Below, piece after piece: positions 23,003 through 34,472 of a DNA stretch of 64,000 bases. The notes under the pieces are model-generated. The model saw only the letters and a program-made list of their open reading frames with translations. It was not told the origin of the DNA and searched no databases. The position numbers were made by a program, and so were the translations under genes. The stretch spans positions 25,683-89,682 of the forward strand of contig JAURVB010013160.1 in NCBI GenBank assembly GCA_033002965.1. Direction: 5' to 3'. The stretch is from Piper betle. Taxonomy: Eukaryota; Streptophyta; Magnoliopsida; Piperales; Piperaceae. Position 1 is the stretch's first letter, and the number at the start of each line of letters is the position of its first letter.

Positions 23003-26000
23003 ATGGGCCGCATTTACAGCAGGGGGTAAGTAAAAGCTAAAACATTCGCATTCTACGTCGCTGTAGGTACGTGCCTCCTTGGATCACTTTGTGAATTAGC
23101 TGATCTCTTTCTGATATCTTTGGAGTATTGTTAGGAGAGGGATGTCGAAGTCGGCGTATCCGTACAATCGGACTCTGCCGAAATGGGTGAGGATGAATGC
23201 TCGTCAGGTGAGCTGATCTACTTCGCGCGGTTTTGTTGTTTGTTGTTGTAGTTGGCGTTGGTGGCATGGTGGTGGGGTGTGATGATCTCTTTTGTTTGAT
23301 TTTTTGCTTTGTGATTGTTATTGTTGTTGTTGTTGTTGTTTTTGTCGTTGTTGGAGGCGTAGATCGAGGAGAGGATATGCAACCTGGCAAAGAGAGGCGT
23401 GCCGCCGTCGAAGATCGGGGCCGTCCTCCGCGACGTCCACGGCGTCGGCCCGCATGTTGTGCGCATCACCGGGAACAAGATCCTTCGGGTCCTCAAATGT
23501 CACGGTTCGTCGATCTGCTGTTTTGTTTGTGGCTGGTTTTTGTAGATCTAGGGTTTTCGGCCGTCTCCGTACTCATTTTTTCGCGTTTCCGGTGGTTTTA
23601 TTGGTGGTTTTGAGCTTTGGTTCTGTTCGGTGGATCTTGGCTTTTTGGGTAGGGCTGTTTGGTTGATTACTGCTGGGTTCGATCATGATCGTATGCGTAG
23701 GCTTGGCGCCAGCTGAACCAGAGGAGCTGACGAACACGATGGCGAAGGCGAAGCGGCTTCGCCGACACCTTAGTAAGAATAGGATGGACAAGGCTTCCAA
23801 GTTCCGTCTGTTGCTGGTGGAGAGCCACGTCCGTCGCCTCGTCCGCTATTTCAAGAAGGTGAAGCAGCTGCCGGCATCATTCCAGATGTACGTTTGTTAC
23901 ATATCTCTGCGTTTGGTCTTTCTTTGTATTTGTATTGATTCCGTTCCGCTGTGTTTGTAGGCTATAATTAATTAATTAATTGCATTTATACATGATTGTT
24001 CTTGTAGCTCTTTCTATTGAATCTTGTGCTTGCTATGATAATATTGATATTTTTGAGTTGCTTAATTTGGTTGCTTTGGCTGTTGGTCGCCTTTGATATT
24101 TATTTTTGTTCAGTCTTATTCAGTCGCCTGGATAATAGTATGTTCATATTTTTCTCTGTTTGCTGATAGGGTAATTCCTCTCCTTTTATTCTCATTTCAT
24201 TCTTTAGTTTTAGTTTATCGTATACAGTTACATATGATTGTTCTGGCGTGGTCTATGGACTTTTGTGTAATTTGCTAAGTGGATATTGAGCTATTTTGTG
24301 GGTTGGTTACTTCAAGTGACTCATGTTACTGTTCTATCATGGCGGCCTGGAGGGTATAAGTAGTCCTATGTTGTGCCTTCATGCGTCTTAAAGAAAACTC
24401 TTCTAAAGTCAAACTGCAAGTTTCGACCTTCCGTCCGTACCAATTTGTTAATGATTGAGACTTTTTATTTTATTCGTGGTGCAGTTCTATAAAAACTGAT
24501 AGCGTACTTAGCAATGTTGCATATGTACAACAACTGTTCTCCTTCTATATTAATTTGTTGTTGTTTGACGGTGATTATTGGCTTCTTGTTTCTTTTCTAA
24601 TTTGTTCTTTTCAGAACAAATAATGCACGGTTCTAATTTTTGCATATTTATATGCATCTTTCTATTATTTGAGACCTAAGTTGGGTGTTTCTAAACTAAG
24701 AATGTCGCATGACAATTAATTGTTCTTAAAATATAATGATTTTAAATATATATCTAATGAGAAAAATTAGTATTAGCGACAGCTGCTATTCTTGTGTCAA
24801 TTATATTTGATGTGGGCCCTAAGATTAAAAGTCATAAAAAAATATAGCTATACAACCTAGATGGATGGATAGATTAACCATTTTCTGATAAAACGAAGCA
24901 TCTTCATGTATAATAGGGAGTGTTTAATGGAGGGTTGGGCAAGCCCGATTAGCTTTGATTATTTATTTATTATTGCCTTCCATTTATGGTATTTGTGAGT
25001 TTGTGTTGTTGAAGTGCTGCTTGCCAGGTTTTTCATCTCTTTCGGATCCTTTTTTTTCACTTCAATGGTTAGTGCTCGTCCCAATTTTGCGTAGTTTTTT
25101 ATGTTTGAGAAAGCTGTTTAGGTTGCATTATAGTTTCCCTTAATTTTGTTCTATCATTGTCAATTTGAATTCTGTTAATTCATGTGCTTGTATTCTGAGT
25201 CTCTTTGGAGATTGTTTAAGTCAATAACATCCCCAAGAAATTGTTGGGCCCAAGACTTGCAAGAAATTGTTGGGCCTAGGATTTGAATAGGTTTTACGGA
25301 CTTCTTTTACTTGAAACAAGTTTTACGTGCCTTTCTTAATGTAAAAATTAGTTTAAGAAATAAAATTTTCCCATTAGCCTAAGTTTCACATGTCTTTTTT
25401 AATCCAAAAATTATATTAAGGAAAAAGGCTTTTCCATTAGCCTATATACAAGTCATTAGTCACTTTCAAAAGTTAACTTAAAGAATAAGGTTTTCTCATT
25501 AGCCTAGGTTTCACATGCCTCTCTTAATCAAAAAATTAGCTTAAGGAATAACTATATATAAGTCATCAGTCACACATCGTACCATCTTCCCTCACACATC
25601 TACCATTTCATTAGCTTAAGTTTCACGTGCCTCTCTTAATCAAAAAATTAGCTTAAGGAATAACTTTATATAAGTTATCAGTCACACATCGTACCATATT
25701 CTTTCACACATCTACTATCTCTAGGTCTACATATGATAGTGTAGTTTTAGGAAACTCCAAACCACATGCTAGCCACATATTATAATGTAGTTTTATGAGA
25801 TTCTAATTTAGGTTGTCTACCGTCTAAATCATCTCCCCCTCACCACATGCTAGTCACATGTTATAGTGAAGTCTCAAAAGGGACTTAAAATAGGTTTTAT
25901 ATTATCTTATATACAAGTCACCAGACACCTCTAAACATGATATGGGATAAACCCAACAAAAATATAGACCCATTAGCATTGCTCTCGGGAGAAGCAAAAT

Positions 26001-26187
26001 TTTTTTCAATTCTGAAACTGTTTACCTAATGGTATATTTTCGGTGTAGTTGAAATGCTATTTTCTATAAGCAATAAAGACGAGTAATACTAGTCGACAAA
26101 TGCTATTTTCTTGATCATCATATATAATAAACGTTTTCTTGTTTTGTTTTTGTTATCTTGATTTTGTGCAGCAAGTTGAGAGTCTAA
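23003..26187 (+). CDS. RPS13: divergent small-subunit ribosomal protein uS15 (S13 type)
   Basis: Five exons with GT-AG borders: 23003-23025, 23135-23207, 23363-23504, 23701-23887 and 26172-26187, together 146 residues (eukaryotic S13 has 151). MGRIYSRGRG, PPSKIGAVLRDVHGVG, TGNKILRVLKCHGLAP, and SKFRLLLVESHVRRLVRYFKK align with cytosolic uS15, which binds 18S rRNA in the 40S platform. The intron after MGRxxSRG is in the place I expect for plant S13 genes. Unusually, the protein differs from the normally near-invariant S13 at many positions throughout, and the YESTTASTLVA-type tail is replaced by IKLRV encoded by a 16-base last exon behind a 2.3 kb intron. The intron boundary AT|GTACGT and TGTGCAG are good. 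A paralogue with a specialised role, or an early-decaying copy, is possible. No stop interrupts it. Confidence 0.8.
25290..25735 (+). repeat. diverged minisatellite in the last intron of uS15/RPS13
   Basis: A block beginning CATTAGCCTAAGTTTCACATG and running through CTTAATCAAAAAATTAGCTTAAGGAATAA recurs near 25374, 25497 and 25611, with a weaker copy near 25305. Spacing is about 115-125 bases. The last two copies also share ATCAGTCACACATCGTACCAT. Confidence 0.75.
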
Positions 26188-26734
26188 AGCGGTTAGAGCA
26201 GGATTGGCCTTGGACATAGCAAGAACGTTTTTGAAAACGCTTTCGTAAGTTGGAAATTAGAATGAAGAAAACTTAACTGCTCCATTTGATTTCCAAACAT
26301 TGTTGAAATGCTTTGTTGTCGCGTTGAAAGCGAACATCAAAATGACAGTGCTCACTTCTTTCTATCTTTCGTTTTTGTTGCTATGTACCTACGCAAGCAT
26401 ATCTTAGAATGATCAGTGGTGGTTTCTCATGAACTCAGCGCACGCTAAGAATTAATTATGTTACGCAGTTCTTGCAATGAGGTAATTAACTTTGAGGATC
26501 ATATATAGGATTACCTTGAACGGCACCGGCTACTTAGCATAAGATTTATCGACTATGAGGCTTAATTCAAGTGCACAAATTAGTCTGTGACGTTGTAAAA
26601 CTTATTTCTAATACTCGTGGCTTTCTTTCCACATAATAATAGATCAGGAGCTGTTACTCCGGGATACTAATATGCCTAGTATTATATATATGCTGTATTT
26701 CTTGTATATGTACTCACATACCGAGTAGTGTTTT
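26188..26734. other. uS15/RPS13 3-prime region
   Basis: Probable 3-prime UTR and short spacer between the ribosomal protein gene and the convergent acyltransferase pseudogene. No other feature is seen. Confidence 0.5.
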
Positions 26735-27947
26735 TCATAGTTTGCTCACGGCCGGTTCCATCTTCGTATAATGGTCTTCAATCTGCCTAAACAAAAGCGG
26801 GGTCTTTTTGTGGAGGGCAATGACAATATCGACAGCACCCTTCTCCTTGCTAGAGGCCAAGAACACCATCTGCCCTTCAATGGCTAGGAAACCTGGGAAG
26901 AATGCAAGCGGCCGTACACTCCCAAACTCTATCTCATGGAACTCAAGCTTCAACCAGCTTGTCATCTCCAAATTGGGGCTCCTACATCCTGAAATTCCCC
27001 TCCTCCGGCATCGCCTCGGCTCCGAAGTCCTTGAAGGACAGGAAATACTTGTTGTCGATCTGAGAAACAGAGTCTCTGATTGCCTAAGTCACAGTGGCGA
27101 GGCTCCTGGCAACCAGATCCCGGGCTTTGAGCGTAGGGTGTGCCCATAGCACAAAACAGCCGAAATACTCCTTTGGCACATTAGGTTGGATCCTTTGCAG
27201 GCCGCTGACTGCTATACTTACATGGGTCGTCTGCTCGCTACCGTCACCTTCTTCCATACATCCTCTAGCACACACTCGAAGGTGGTATCCGGCCTCTTCC
27301 CTGCAGGATTAGATCTAGCAACGATCGATTTCAAGTATTTTATGGTATCCACCGAGTAATGAACAACTATGTTACCCCAGGATAAGCTAATTACTTAATG
27401 TGCTGTTTACTAAATTCTATGTCCTTGTGGTTGAACTCGACCTTGGGATGCTCTCTAGGTGCTGCGATGGCGGCTCTGTCATGGTAAGGCATGGGATTAA
27501 CGGCCAACGAGCTGCGACCCGGCGACTAGGAAGGAGCTGGTGCACTGGCAGTCGCCCACATGGTGGTGGACGGCGAGGACGATGGCCATCCGACCGCACT
27601 TGAACTGGCTGATGGGAGGGTGCAAGAGTGTCATCTTAGGGGAAGGGCAGGCCGCAGGAATCAGCTCTTCTAGGTCGGCGTCGACGCGGGCCTCGACTAC
27701 ACGGATCCCGGCATTGTTTAAGACGATGGAACGATGGCCGTTGATTGTCGCGAGGCGGTCGGCGAGTTGGGGGATGTAGTTGAGGGTCTCGGCTAGGCCT
27801 TGCTTGAGGGTGGGCATGCTGCATGGGTAGGTGGCCGACGTTGACCATGGGGAGCTGGAAGCAGCTCGGGAAGGCCTTGTCGAAGATGTTGAGAGGGACG
27901 GCGGCGTTCCGGGTTGGCTCCATGAGCTCAGTGCTAGCGATGTGCAC
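26735..27947 (-). pseudogene. BAHD acyltransferase pseudogene 1 (agmatine/tryptamine hydroxycinnamoyltransferase-like)
   Basis: On the minus strand the blocks run in BAHD order. VPLNIFDKAFPSCFQLPMV starts near 27900; after a frameshift comes LKQGLAETLNYIPQLADRL, then an HHHVGDC active site (HHxxxD kept, the following Gly replaced). Then come THVSIAVSGLQRIQ and VPKEYFGCFVLWAHP, and finally EGQMVFLASSKEKGAVDI. The family normally acylates amines such as agmatine or tryptamine with hydroxycinnamoyl-CoA in the cytosol. It is dead. The N-terminal frame changes near 27830. Stops follow the QLVGR block and interrupt the segment 27330-27500, TAG falls inside the LATVT-AIRDS block (about 27085), and the frame changes again near 26990. 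The structural DFGWG motif has become EFGSV. Confidence 0.85.
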
Positions 27948-28066
27948 CAGCTCCGTCCGTTCGAGAAAGTTGGTGGTGGACGGTGGTTGATGCTTGCATT
28001 GAACATTGGAAGGGAAGCTTAATAGCGAAAGTATTAGTTTTAATATGTGATGATGACGACGAGGAT

Positions 28067-28084
28067 AATAATAATAATAATAAT
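28067..28084. repeat. (AAT)6 microsatellite
   Basis: Uninterrupted AAT triplets just upstream of BAHD pseudogene 1. Confidence 0.9.
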
Positions 28085-28475
28085 ATCACTTGTGGTCTAC
28101 CAAATCTAATACAATTATAAGCATTGCTGTGAAAAATTATGTAATCAATTAGGGGTGTTAAAGATAAATCAGAACATGGAATTATTGATTCATACAAGAG
28201 ATAGGGTATAAATCGGACCAATAATTCATTGCACAGATGAAATTTCTTTGTGCCGGTTTATTAAAGATCAATCATCATCATGATCAATCTTCACCCAATC
28301 ATTTAAACCTGATCGCCAACCGCAAGTTTCAATGCTACTTAGAAAAAAAACTATAAGATGCCCATTTCAGTTAGGTTTATACGTTATAATTTATATTATA
28401 CTAGGTAAAGGGTTATGCTACCAGCCATTTATACCATAGATAAATTTAAAATTTATAAATAAGCTCTTGTAAAAT

Positions 28476-29667
28476 TAGGGGTGGGCATCGGTCGGACAAA
28501 CATCGGACAAGTTATTGTCCGCGTCTGTCCGAAATTTTGTCGGACAAAACTTGTCCGACCGAGTTAACATCCGACTTGTCCGTCGGGCCCGGACAACCTC
28601 CGTGGACGGTCCGAAATTATACCCTAATTATTAACTTTAACCTTAAGTATCAATATAATCCGCCACCATCGTCGTCGCCGCCCACCCCCGCAGCCCACTT
28701 CGCCGCCCTCCCCCGACCTCCGCCGCCCTCCCCACCGTCCGCCGCCCTCCCCTGCCCTCCTCCCGCCCTCCCCCGCCCTCCTCCTGCCCTCCTCCGACAT
28801 CCCCCGCCCTCCTCCAGACATCCCCCGCCCTCCGCCGCCGTCCCCCGTCCTCCCCTTTCCTCCTGTCGGCGCCCTACCCTGACCTCCGCCACCGCCTCGA
28901 CTCCGCCGCCGACTGCCTTTGCCACCGCCAGACTGCCGCCCTCTGCCTCCGCCGGTCCGTGGGCGGCGCGGCAATGGTTTCGACAGGGAAGCAAAAAAGG
29001 CCGGTGGTTCGAGCAACAGCAATATCGTAAATAAGATTTGACTCGAGTCGACTCAACTCCGTCCTGTGTCAATAATAATAACTAATTCAAAATAAATCCT
29101 AAAAAATCCATAAAATAGAAAAAAATTTATAAAATAAAACAAACAATATAAAATCATAACGACATGCTTTATAACTAATAACCCACCCAAATTCCATGTA
29201 ACACGTCCTAACGCGGTAAACGACCTAAAATCAATTTTACGATCTACTATATATAAAAATAAAAAATAACTGGCATATTAACTAAATTACAAGTAGTTTG
29301 ATATGATTATTAATGCGAATGTATAGTTCTAAATTCCTAAATATAAGAGTGACTTTTATCCTTTTTATATGTATGTCATTTTTAGATATTTAAGATATTA
29401 AATATCAATTTTATGTATAAATTTAATTAATTTTACTGTATATTTATATTTTAAAATTTTTATAAACTATAATATTAGTCTTATAAATGTTAAAGACATT
29501 ATATTATTGATATAAAATATCGGACATTCGGTCGGTCGTTCGGTCGGACAAAAAAATGTCCATGTTTGGTTTGATTTAATTCGGTCGAATTCGGTCGGTC
29601 AAATTCGGTCGGACATGCTTCGGACATTGGACGGACGGACAAATTCGGACGTCCGCGCCCACCCCTA
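28476..29667. mobile_element. non-autonomous hAT transposon, 1.19 kb
   Basis: Ends are a perfect 11-bp inverted repeat, TAGGGGTGGGC at 28476-28486 and GCCCACCCCTA at 29657-29667, of the hAT superfamily type. Flanking 8-bp direct repeats are TGTAAAAT (28468-28475) and CGTAAAAT (29668-29675), matching at 7 of 8 positions. Both subterminal regions are packed with CGGTCGGACA/TCGGACAAG-type repeats, as expected for transposase binding. Inside, 28660-28990 is a C-rich CCGCCCTCC-repeat block and then an AT-rich stretch without a transposase ORF, so the element is non-autonomous. The long Pro/Arg-rich open frames it contains are compositional artefacts. Confidence 0.88.
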
Positions 29668-31069
29668 CGTAAAATAATAAGATAAATTATAATAATTTAA
29701 TATTTTAAATATAAATTTTTATTAACTTTAAAAATAAATATTAATTAAATAATAAAATAAATTATAATAATTTAATTAATTAATTATTATTTTTTATATT
29801 TTAATTAGTTAAAACTCTTACTTTTAACTCCTATTTCTAAACAGAGGGCAATATTGAATTCCACTTTTATTAATAAGAGCAGACATACGAATCTATTCAT
29901 TGTTCTCCTCCTACATTTTATCTTTTATTTATCTATTAGTTAAATCAAAATGAAAATTTGAATGTAATGTGTTGATACCTTTTTATATAACCCGAAGATC
30001 TTTATATGGTTCCCAGTCCCACCACCGGATTTGAATAAACCAGAATCACATATTTTAAGAGTCGATGTCCCCTTAGGTCCTCTTTACACATTCATATAAG
30101 AGACTCTTCATGTTAAAAAAACCCATTTTTCAATTACTAGTGCAAAGCCCACTCAAGGCCTACACTTCAAAGCCCATCAATCGAAGACGGCATCGGGAAG
30201 GCTTTCAATATCATAACATTGAGAAATTTTAACAAAAAGAAGGGAATAAGCTTATCAAAAAACAAACATTAAAGGTAATAAAATGTCGTATAATTATAAC
30301 TTGTGTATATAAATTTATGCTTTAGAGTGTCATTAACAACAATAACGCATCTAACCCAGCGTTTCTTTAAAAAATTTAGCTACTCCAGATACATTCAATT
30401 CAATTGCGTTTTGATAAATGCAATGATATTTATTTCCAAATATAATTTTTATGTATCTCAAGTATTATTTTTTACGAAAATGCTAATGTTAGTAATTATT
30501 ATTATTTAAAAATTTCTCTAAAATGTATTTTGCAAGCAAATAGGTTCGGTTAACTACAAATTTATGGAACGACCGGTTGTTGCAATAAATATCTTGTATC
30601 GTATTGCACCTTATAAAATTATACCCCGTATTATTGTTCACAATCCAATACCTAATACGCTTGGAAGAATACCTGTAAAGTACTTTAATTTTTTATTTTA
30701 ATATAAATCAAGCAATTCTTAAAATAAAACCATGACAAGTCATCCAGGGTTGAAAAGCCCGATAATAATACACCTGCTCTATACATATAGAGAGCCTTAA
30801 TACCTAAACCTGAGAGCCTTAATACTGATAATAATACATCTGTTGTTTTTAAATCTGATCACTTTGTTGAAATCATATAGGTGTAATTTTTTTAAATATG
30901 GACCAAAGTACCTTCGTCGTTTAACCTTTATTGTAATTTAACGACTGATTAAATTAGTTTATACAAAATTCCTGATACTAATTATTTTCTATCTCTCTCC
31001 TCTCTCTCTCTATCTATACATAGCTGTACTAACGTTACTTGAGCCAGTGCGAACTGCTTTTCACGGTTA
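29668..31069. other. AT-rich spacer between the two acyltransferase relics
   Basis: No exon-like sequence. Very AT-rich at 29680-29830; a (CT)n tract lies at 30994-31012. Confidence 0.6.
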
Positions 31070-32184
31070 GCTCATCGGTTCCATCTTTCAATCAGCCCAA
31101 ACAAAGGCAGGGTGTTTTTGTTTGTGCAGGGCAATGACAACATCAACAGCACCTTTCTTCCTGCGAGAGGCCAAGAACACCATCTGCCCTTCAAAGGGTA
31201 CGGAAGCTGGGAAGAACGCAAGCGTCAACCAGCTCGAGATCTCCAAATGGGGGCACCAAGAACGAGAAATGCCCAGCTCCTCTTCCATCTTGACCCCCGG
31301 CGGCTCCTCCTGAACCCATCAACCACTGCTCCAAAGTCCTTGAACGACTGCAGCTACCTATCATCGATCTCAGAAACCGGGTCGCTGATTGCTTTTGTGA
31401 CAGAGGCGAAGCTTTGGCAACTGATCAAGTCCTTGGCTTGGAAGGGTGGGTGTGCGTATACAGCAAAGTTGCCGAAGTACTCTAGAGGCACCTTGGGATT
31501 GATCCTCTCCCGGCCGCTCACAGCTATTCGTACATGGGTCGTCTCCTCCCCCTTGAGCGGCCTCGCCGCCGTGATCTTCCTCCATGCATCGCCCAGAACG
31601 CACTCGATGGTGGTGGCCGGCCTCGTCGACCATGATGATGATGATGATATTGCTCCAACATCCAGGATTTCAAGGACTTGATGATTGCTACCGAGTAGTG
31701 GGCGACTATGTTCACCACAGGTTCGTTCAAGCAGCGCTTGCTCGGAGGTCTTCGGAATTGGGTGTCCTTGTGGTTGAACTCGAGGAGTTACGGCGAGTCC
31801 CCGGACGAGCTGCGACCAGGCGCGGCGGAAGGAGCTGGTGCACTTGTCATCGTCGACTTGGCGGTGGAAGGCGAGGACGATGGCCGTCCCGCCGCACTTC
31901 AAACGGTTGAACTGGACGAGGAGCAGCTCCTCCACCACCTCGTTGATGGGAGGGTGCAAGACCGCCATCCGCGGGGAAGGGCAGGCCGGGAGCAGCTCTC
32001 CCACCTCGGCGTCGAAGCTGGCCTCCACTACTCGGATGCAGGTATGGTTCAAGACGATTGATCTCCGGCGCTGGGTGAGAAGAGGGGGCATGGGTGAGCG
32101 GGCGGCGTACACCATGCGATTCTGGAAGCAATTGTCGGGGAAGGCCTCGTGGAAGATGGTGAGAGGGACGGCGGGGTTGGCCAT
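31070..32184 (-). pseudogene. BAHD acyltransferase pseudogene 2
   Basis: A second relic of the same family, in the same orientation about 4 kb from the first. From an ATG at 32184: ANPAVPLTIFHEAFPDNCFQ, SIVLNHTCIRVVEASFDAEV, FNRLKCGGTAIVLAFHRQVDD, THVRIAVSGRERINPKVPLE, YFGNFAVYAHPPFQAKDLI, then SFKDFG and EGQMVFLASRRKKGAVDVV. It keeps a 276-codon open frame, yet it is clearly dead. The helix block LKQ..AETLN..P that copy 1 retains is deleted after SPMPP. The catalytic HHxxxD reads HRQVDD. TAG follows EIDDR (about 31351). The frame shifts before the C-terminal strand, and the segment with the DFGWG motif is deleted between SSWLTL and AFFP. Shared blocks with copy 1 point to a tandem duplication. 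Confidence 0.85.
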
Positions 32185-34472
32185 AGCTGCCTTCTTGTTG
32201 CCTTCATGGGCTGGCTGCTAATGATCTCTACTTCCATGAAATTAATTAATAAAGCTTGGTTTCCCAATTCACCAGCAGCTCTTAATTTGCATGTTGTATA
32301 AGAGACAGATAGATGGATCACACAAATAATTGGTTTCCCTGCTCATTCATTACATATAGATACCTGCATATATAATCAAATCATTCATGGATTTATTTAA
32401 TTGAATAGAGATAAGAGTCCAATTTGTAAACGAGTCGAGGAAAATGATGTTCTTGCTCAAAGTCATGAAGGTGTTAGTTCAACCAACCATAAGAGCCTGC
32501 GTTTGATGATATTAGGAGCAGGTTTACGTCGTTATGTGGTCGCACCCAACGATATCTTTCCGGCCGACGCTGAGGACATTTCGGTGTGTCTTCGTAATCA
32601 CGGATTAAAATTTCCGGAAAATGTGTTTGTGTTTTTTTTCTTCCAAGATGAACATTTGTACAATTAAAAGAAGTTCAAATAAAAAACAGCTGGTAAAAAA
32701 GTTTAAGAGAAAAAATTCTAACAAAAAAAAAGGAAAACTTAAAATATAGAACAGTTTATCAATTTATTTAATATGATATAAAATTTTATAATGTTAAATC
32801 AAAATGACTGACCATTAAATTGACTAATATTGTAAAAAGATTGGCCTTCTAATATTCATGGTCTCCATTTATCACTCTCTCTTATGTGGATCTTGGGATA
32901 TATAATGTCTCTAACATTTTAGTGTACCAGTGCTCTTTATCTCCTACATTTTCTTCTCTCTTTCCCACCTTAACATTTTGATGGTTCCATTTTTTTTTTC
33001 AATTTTTATCTTATCAGGGCTCGTGACCTGTAATGTACAAGAACTCTGTTTTATATAAATTACAATTTTCTTATGAACAAATTATGATAATTTTAACAAA
33101 CTGTTCGATATATAACAACATTAGAACAACAATTTGGGGTGTGAATGGTGTAGTACGTAACGATCATATTGCTTCTTCGTGGTTTTTGGCCGAAATGTTA
33201 ATGACATGAAAATATTAGATAAATCATTTTATGTCTAATTTAAATATGATTACAACTAATTAAAAGTATAAAATAATCATGATTATTTTTAAGGAGGTCA
33301 CCTATATGTTCCCTTATGTATAATTAATTTTTTTTAACTTAAAAAATAAGAAAAAGGGGGAAATTTTTGTATATGAAAGAGTATATGTGCGCCTGATAAT
33401 AATCATAATTAATTTCAATACAAAATATAATATACATTAACTAGTGTAACTCTGCGTGAGAAAAAAATGTTAGTAGAAAAAATGCAATATACCACCATTT
33501 CAGAACACAGCTTGACATCAATCTAAAAATAATATCATATTTAACTAAGGCCAACTAGTTAGTATATAAGCTTAATTTATAGTGTCCTTTTTTCAGAATC
33601 CAAAAATGAGAAGTAAATAAAAGGCTTGCTTAATCAAAAGATATTTCATATTAGTCCCGAATAATTCCCTATCCAATTGCACACTAGTCTGACTAACCAG
33701 TAATTATCAAATAATCTATAGCTTGTTCAAATGATATTTCTCCAAGATAGTGGGCACTGTTAAATTGTTTCTTCTGTCAAGTATAATAGATATCCATCTC
33801 CAATATTACATAGTCAAGAGATTCAGGAAAAACTTTAATCAAACTTTGGTAATTCACAGCAACTTACCTGTCTATGCCTGCTGTGGCTATTTTTTCTTAA
33901 ATCTCATGTAGAGAGGAAGACCTTTACACCTTCCAAGTCATATATTCATTTAAATCAGCCTTAGCTAGTGGTATGATTTTTCATATATGCTAAACATGCC
34001 TTACAATATGCTTCCCAACAAAACAGCACTATAATTCCATGAGAATGAGTGTTCACTAGCAATAGAACCAGAGGAAAAGCTACATATATATATATATATA
34101 TGGTGTCATTTCCAATTTGGCTACAGTGGTTTCCCAATATATATACAAGCCATACAAGGACCTCACCTGCGAAACTCTAACATTCCAGAGAAAGGAAAAC
34201 CAAAAAAAACTCACAAAACTCCTTCGCAAAGCCAATATTTTTCCCTATAACCGAATGCACAACAGGCTGTTCCGAATTAAAAGCTCGGATGCAAGCTCTG
34301 AAGAACTACTAGCAAAGCCTCAGCTCCACTGCAACAGGCTTTTCTTACTATCTTCCCCCTGCATTTAAGAGGAGGGCCTCTGCCGAGCAAGCCGATGGAG
34401 CGAAAACCTAATAGAAGAAACTGAAGCCATGTTGAATGTGAAACAAAAAGCCAAATAAGGTTGATCTTTAAT
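32185..34472. other. AT-rich spacer downstream of CTP synthase
   Basis: No gene recognised. Positions 34084-34101 are a (TA)9 tract. Sequence between about 34100 and 34470 probably belongs to the CTP synthase 3-prime UTR on the minus strand. Confidence 0.55.

Noticed and set aside
23037..23390. Asn/Thr-rich frames antisense to uS15/S13
   Set aside because: Caused by (TTG)n repeats in its intron.
25290..25735. CRISPR-like array
   Set aside because: Repeats are long, diverged and without regular unique spacers; the context is a plant intron.
28537..29072. Pro-rich/Arg-rich frames of 130-165 codons
   Set aside because: Lie wholly inside the non-autonomous hAT element in CCGCCCTCC repeats.
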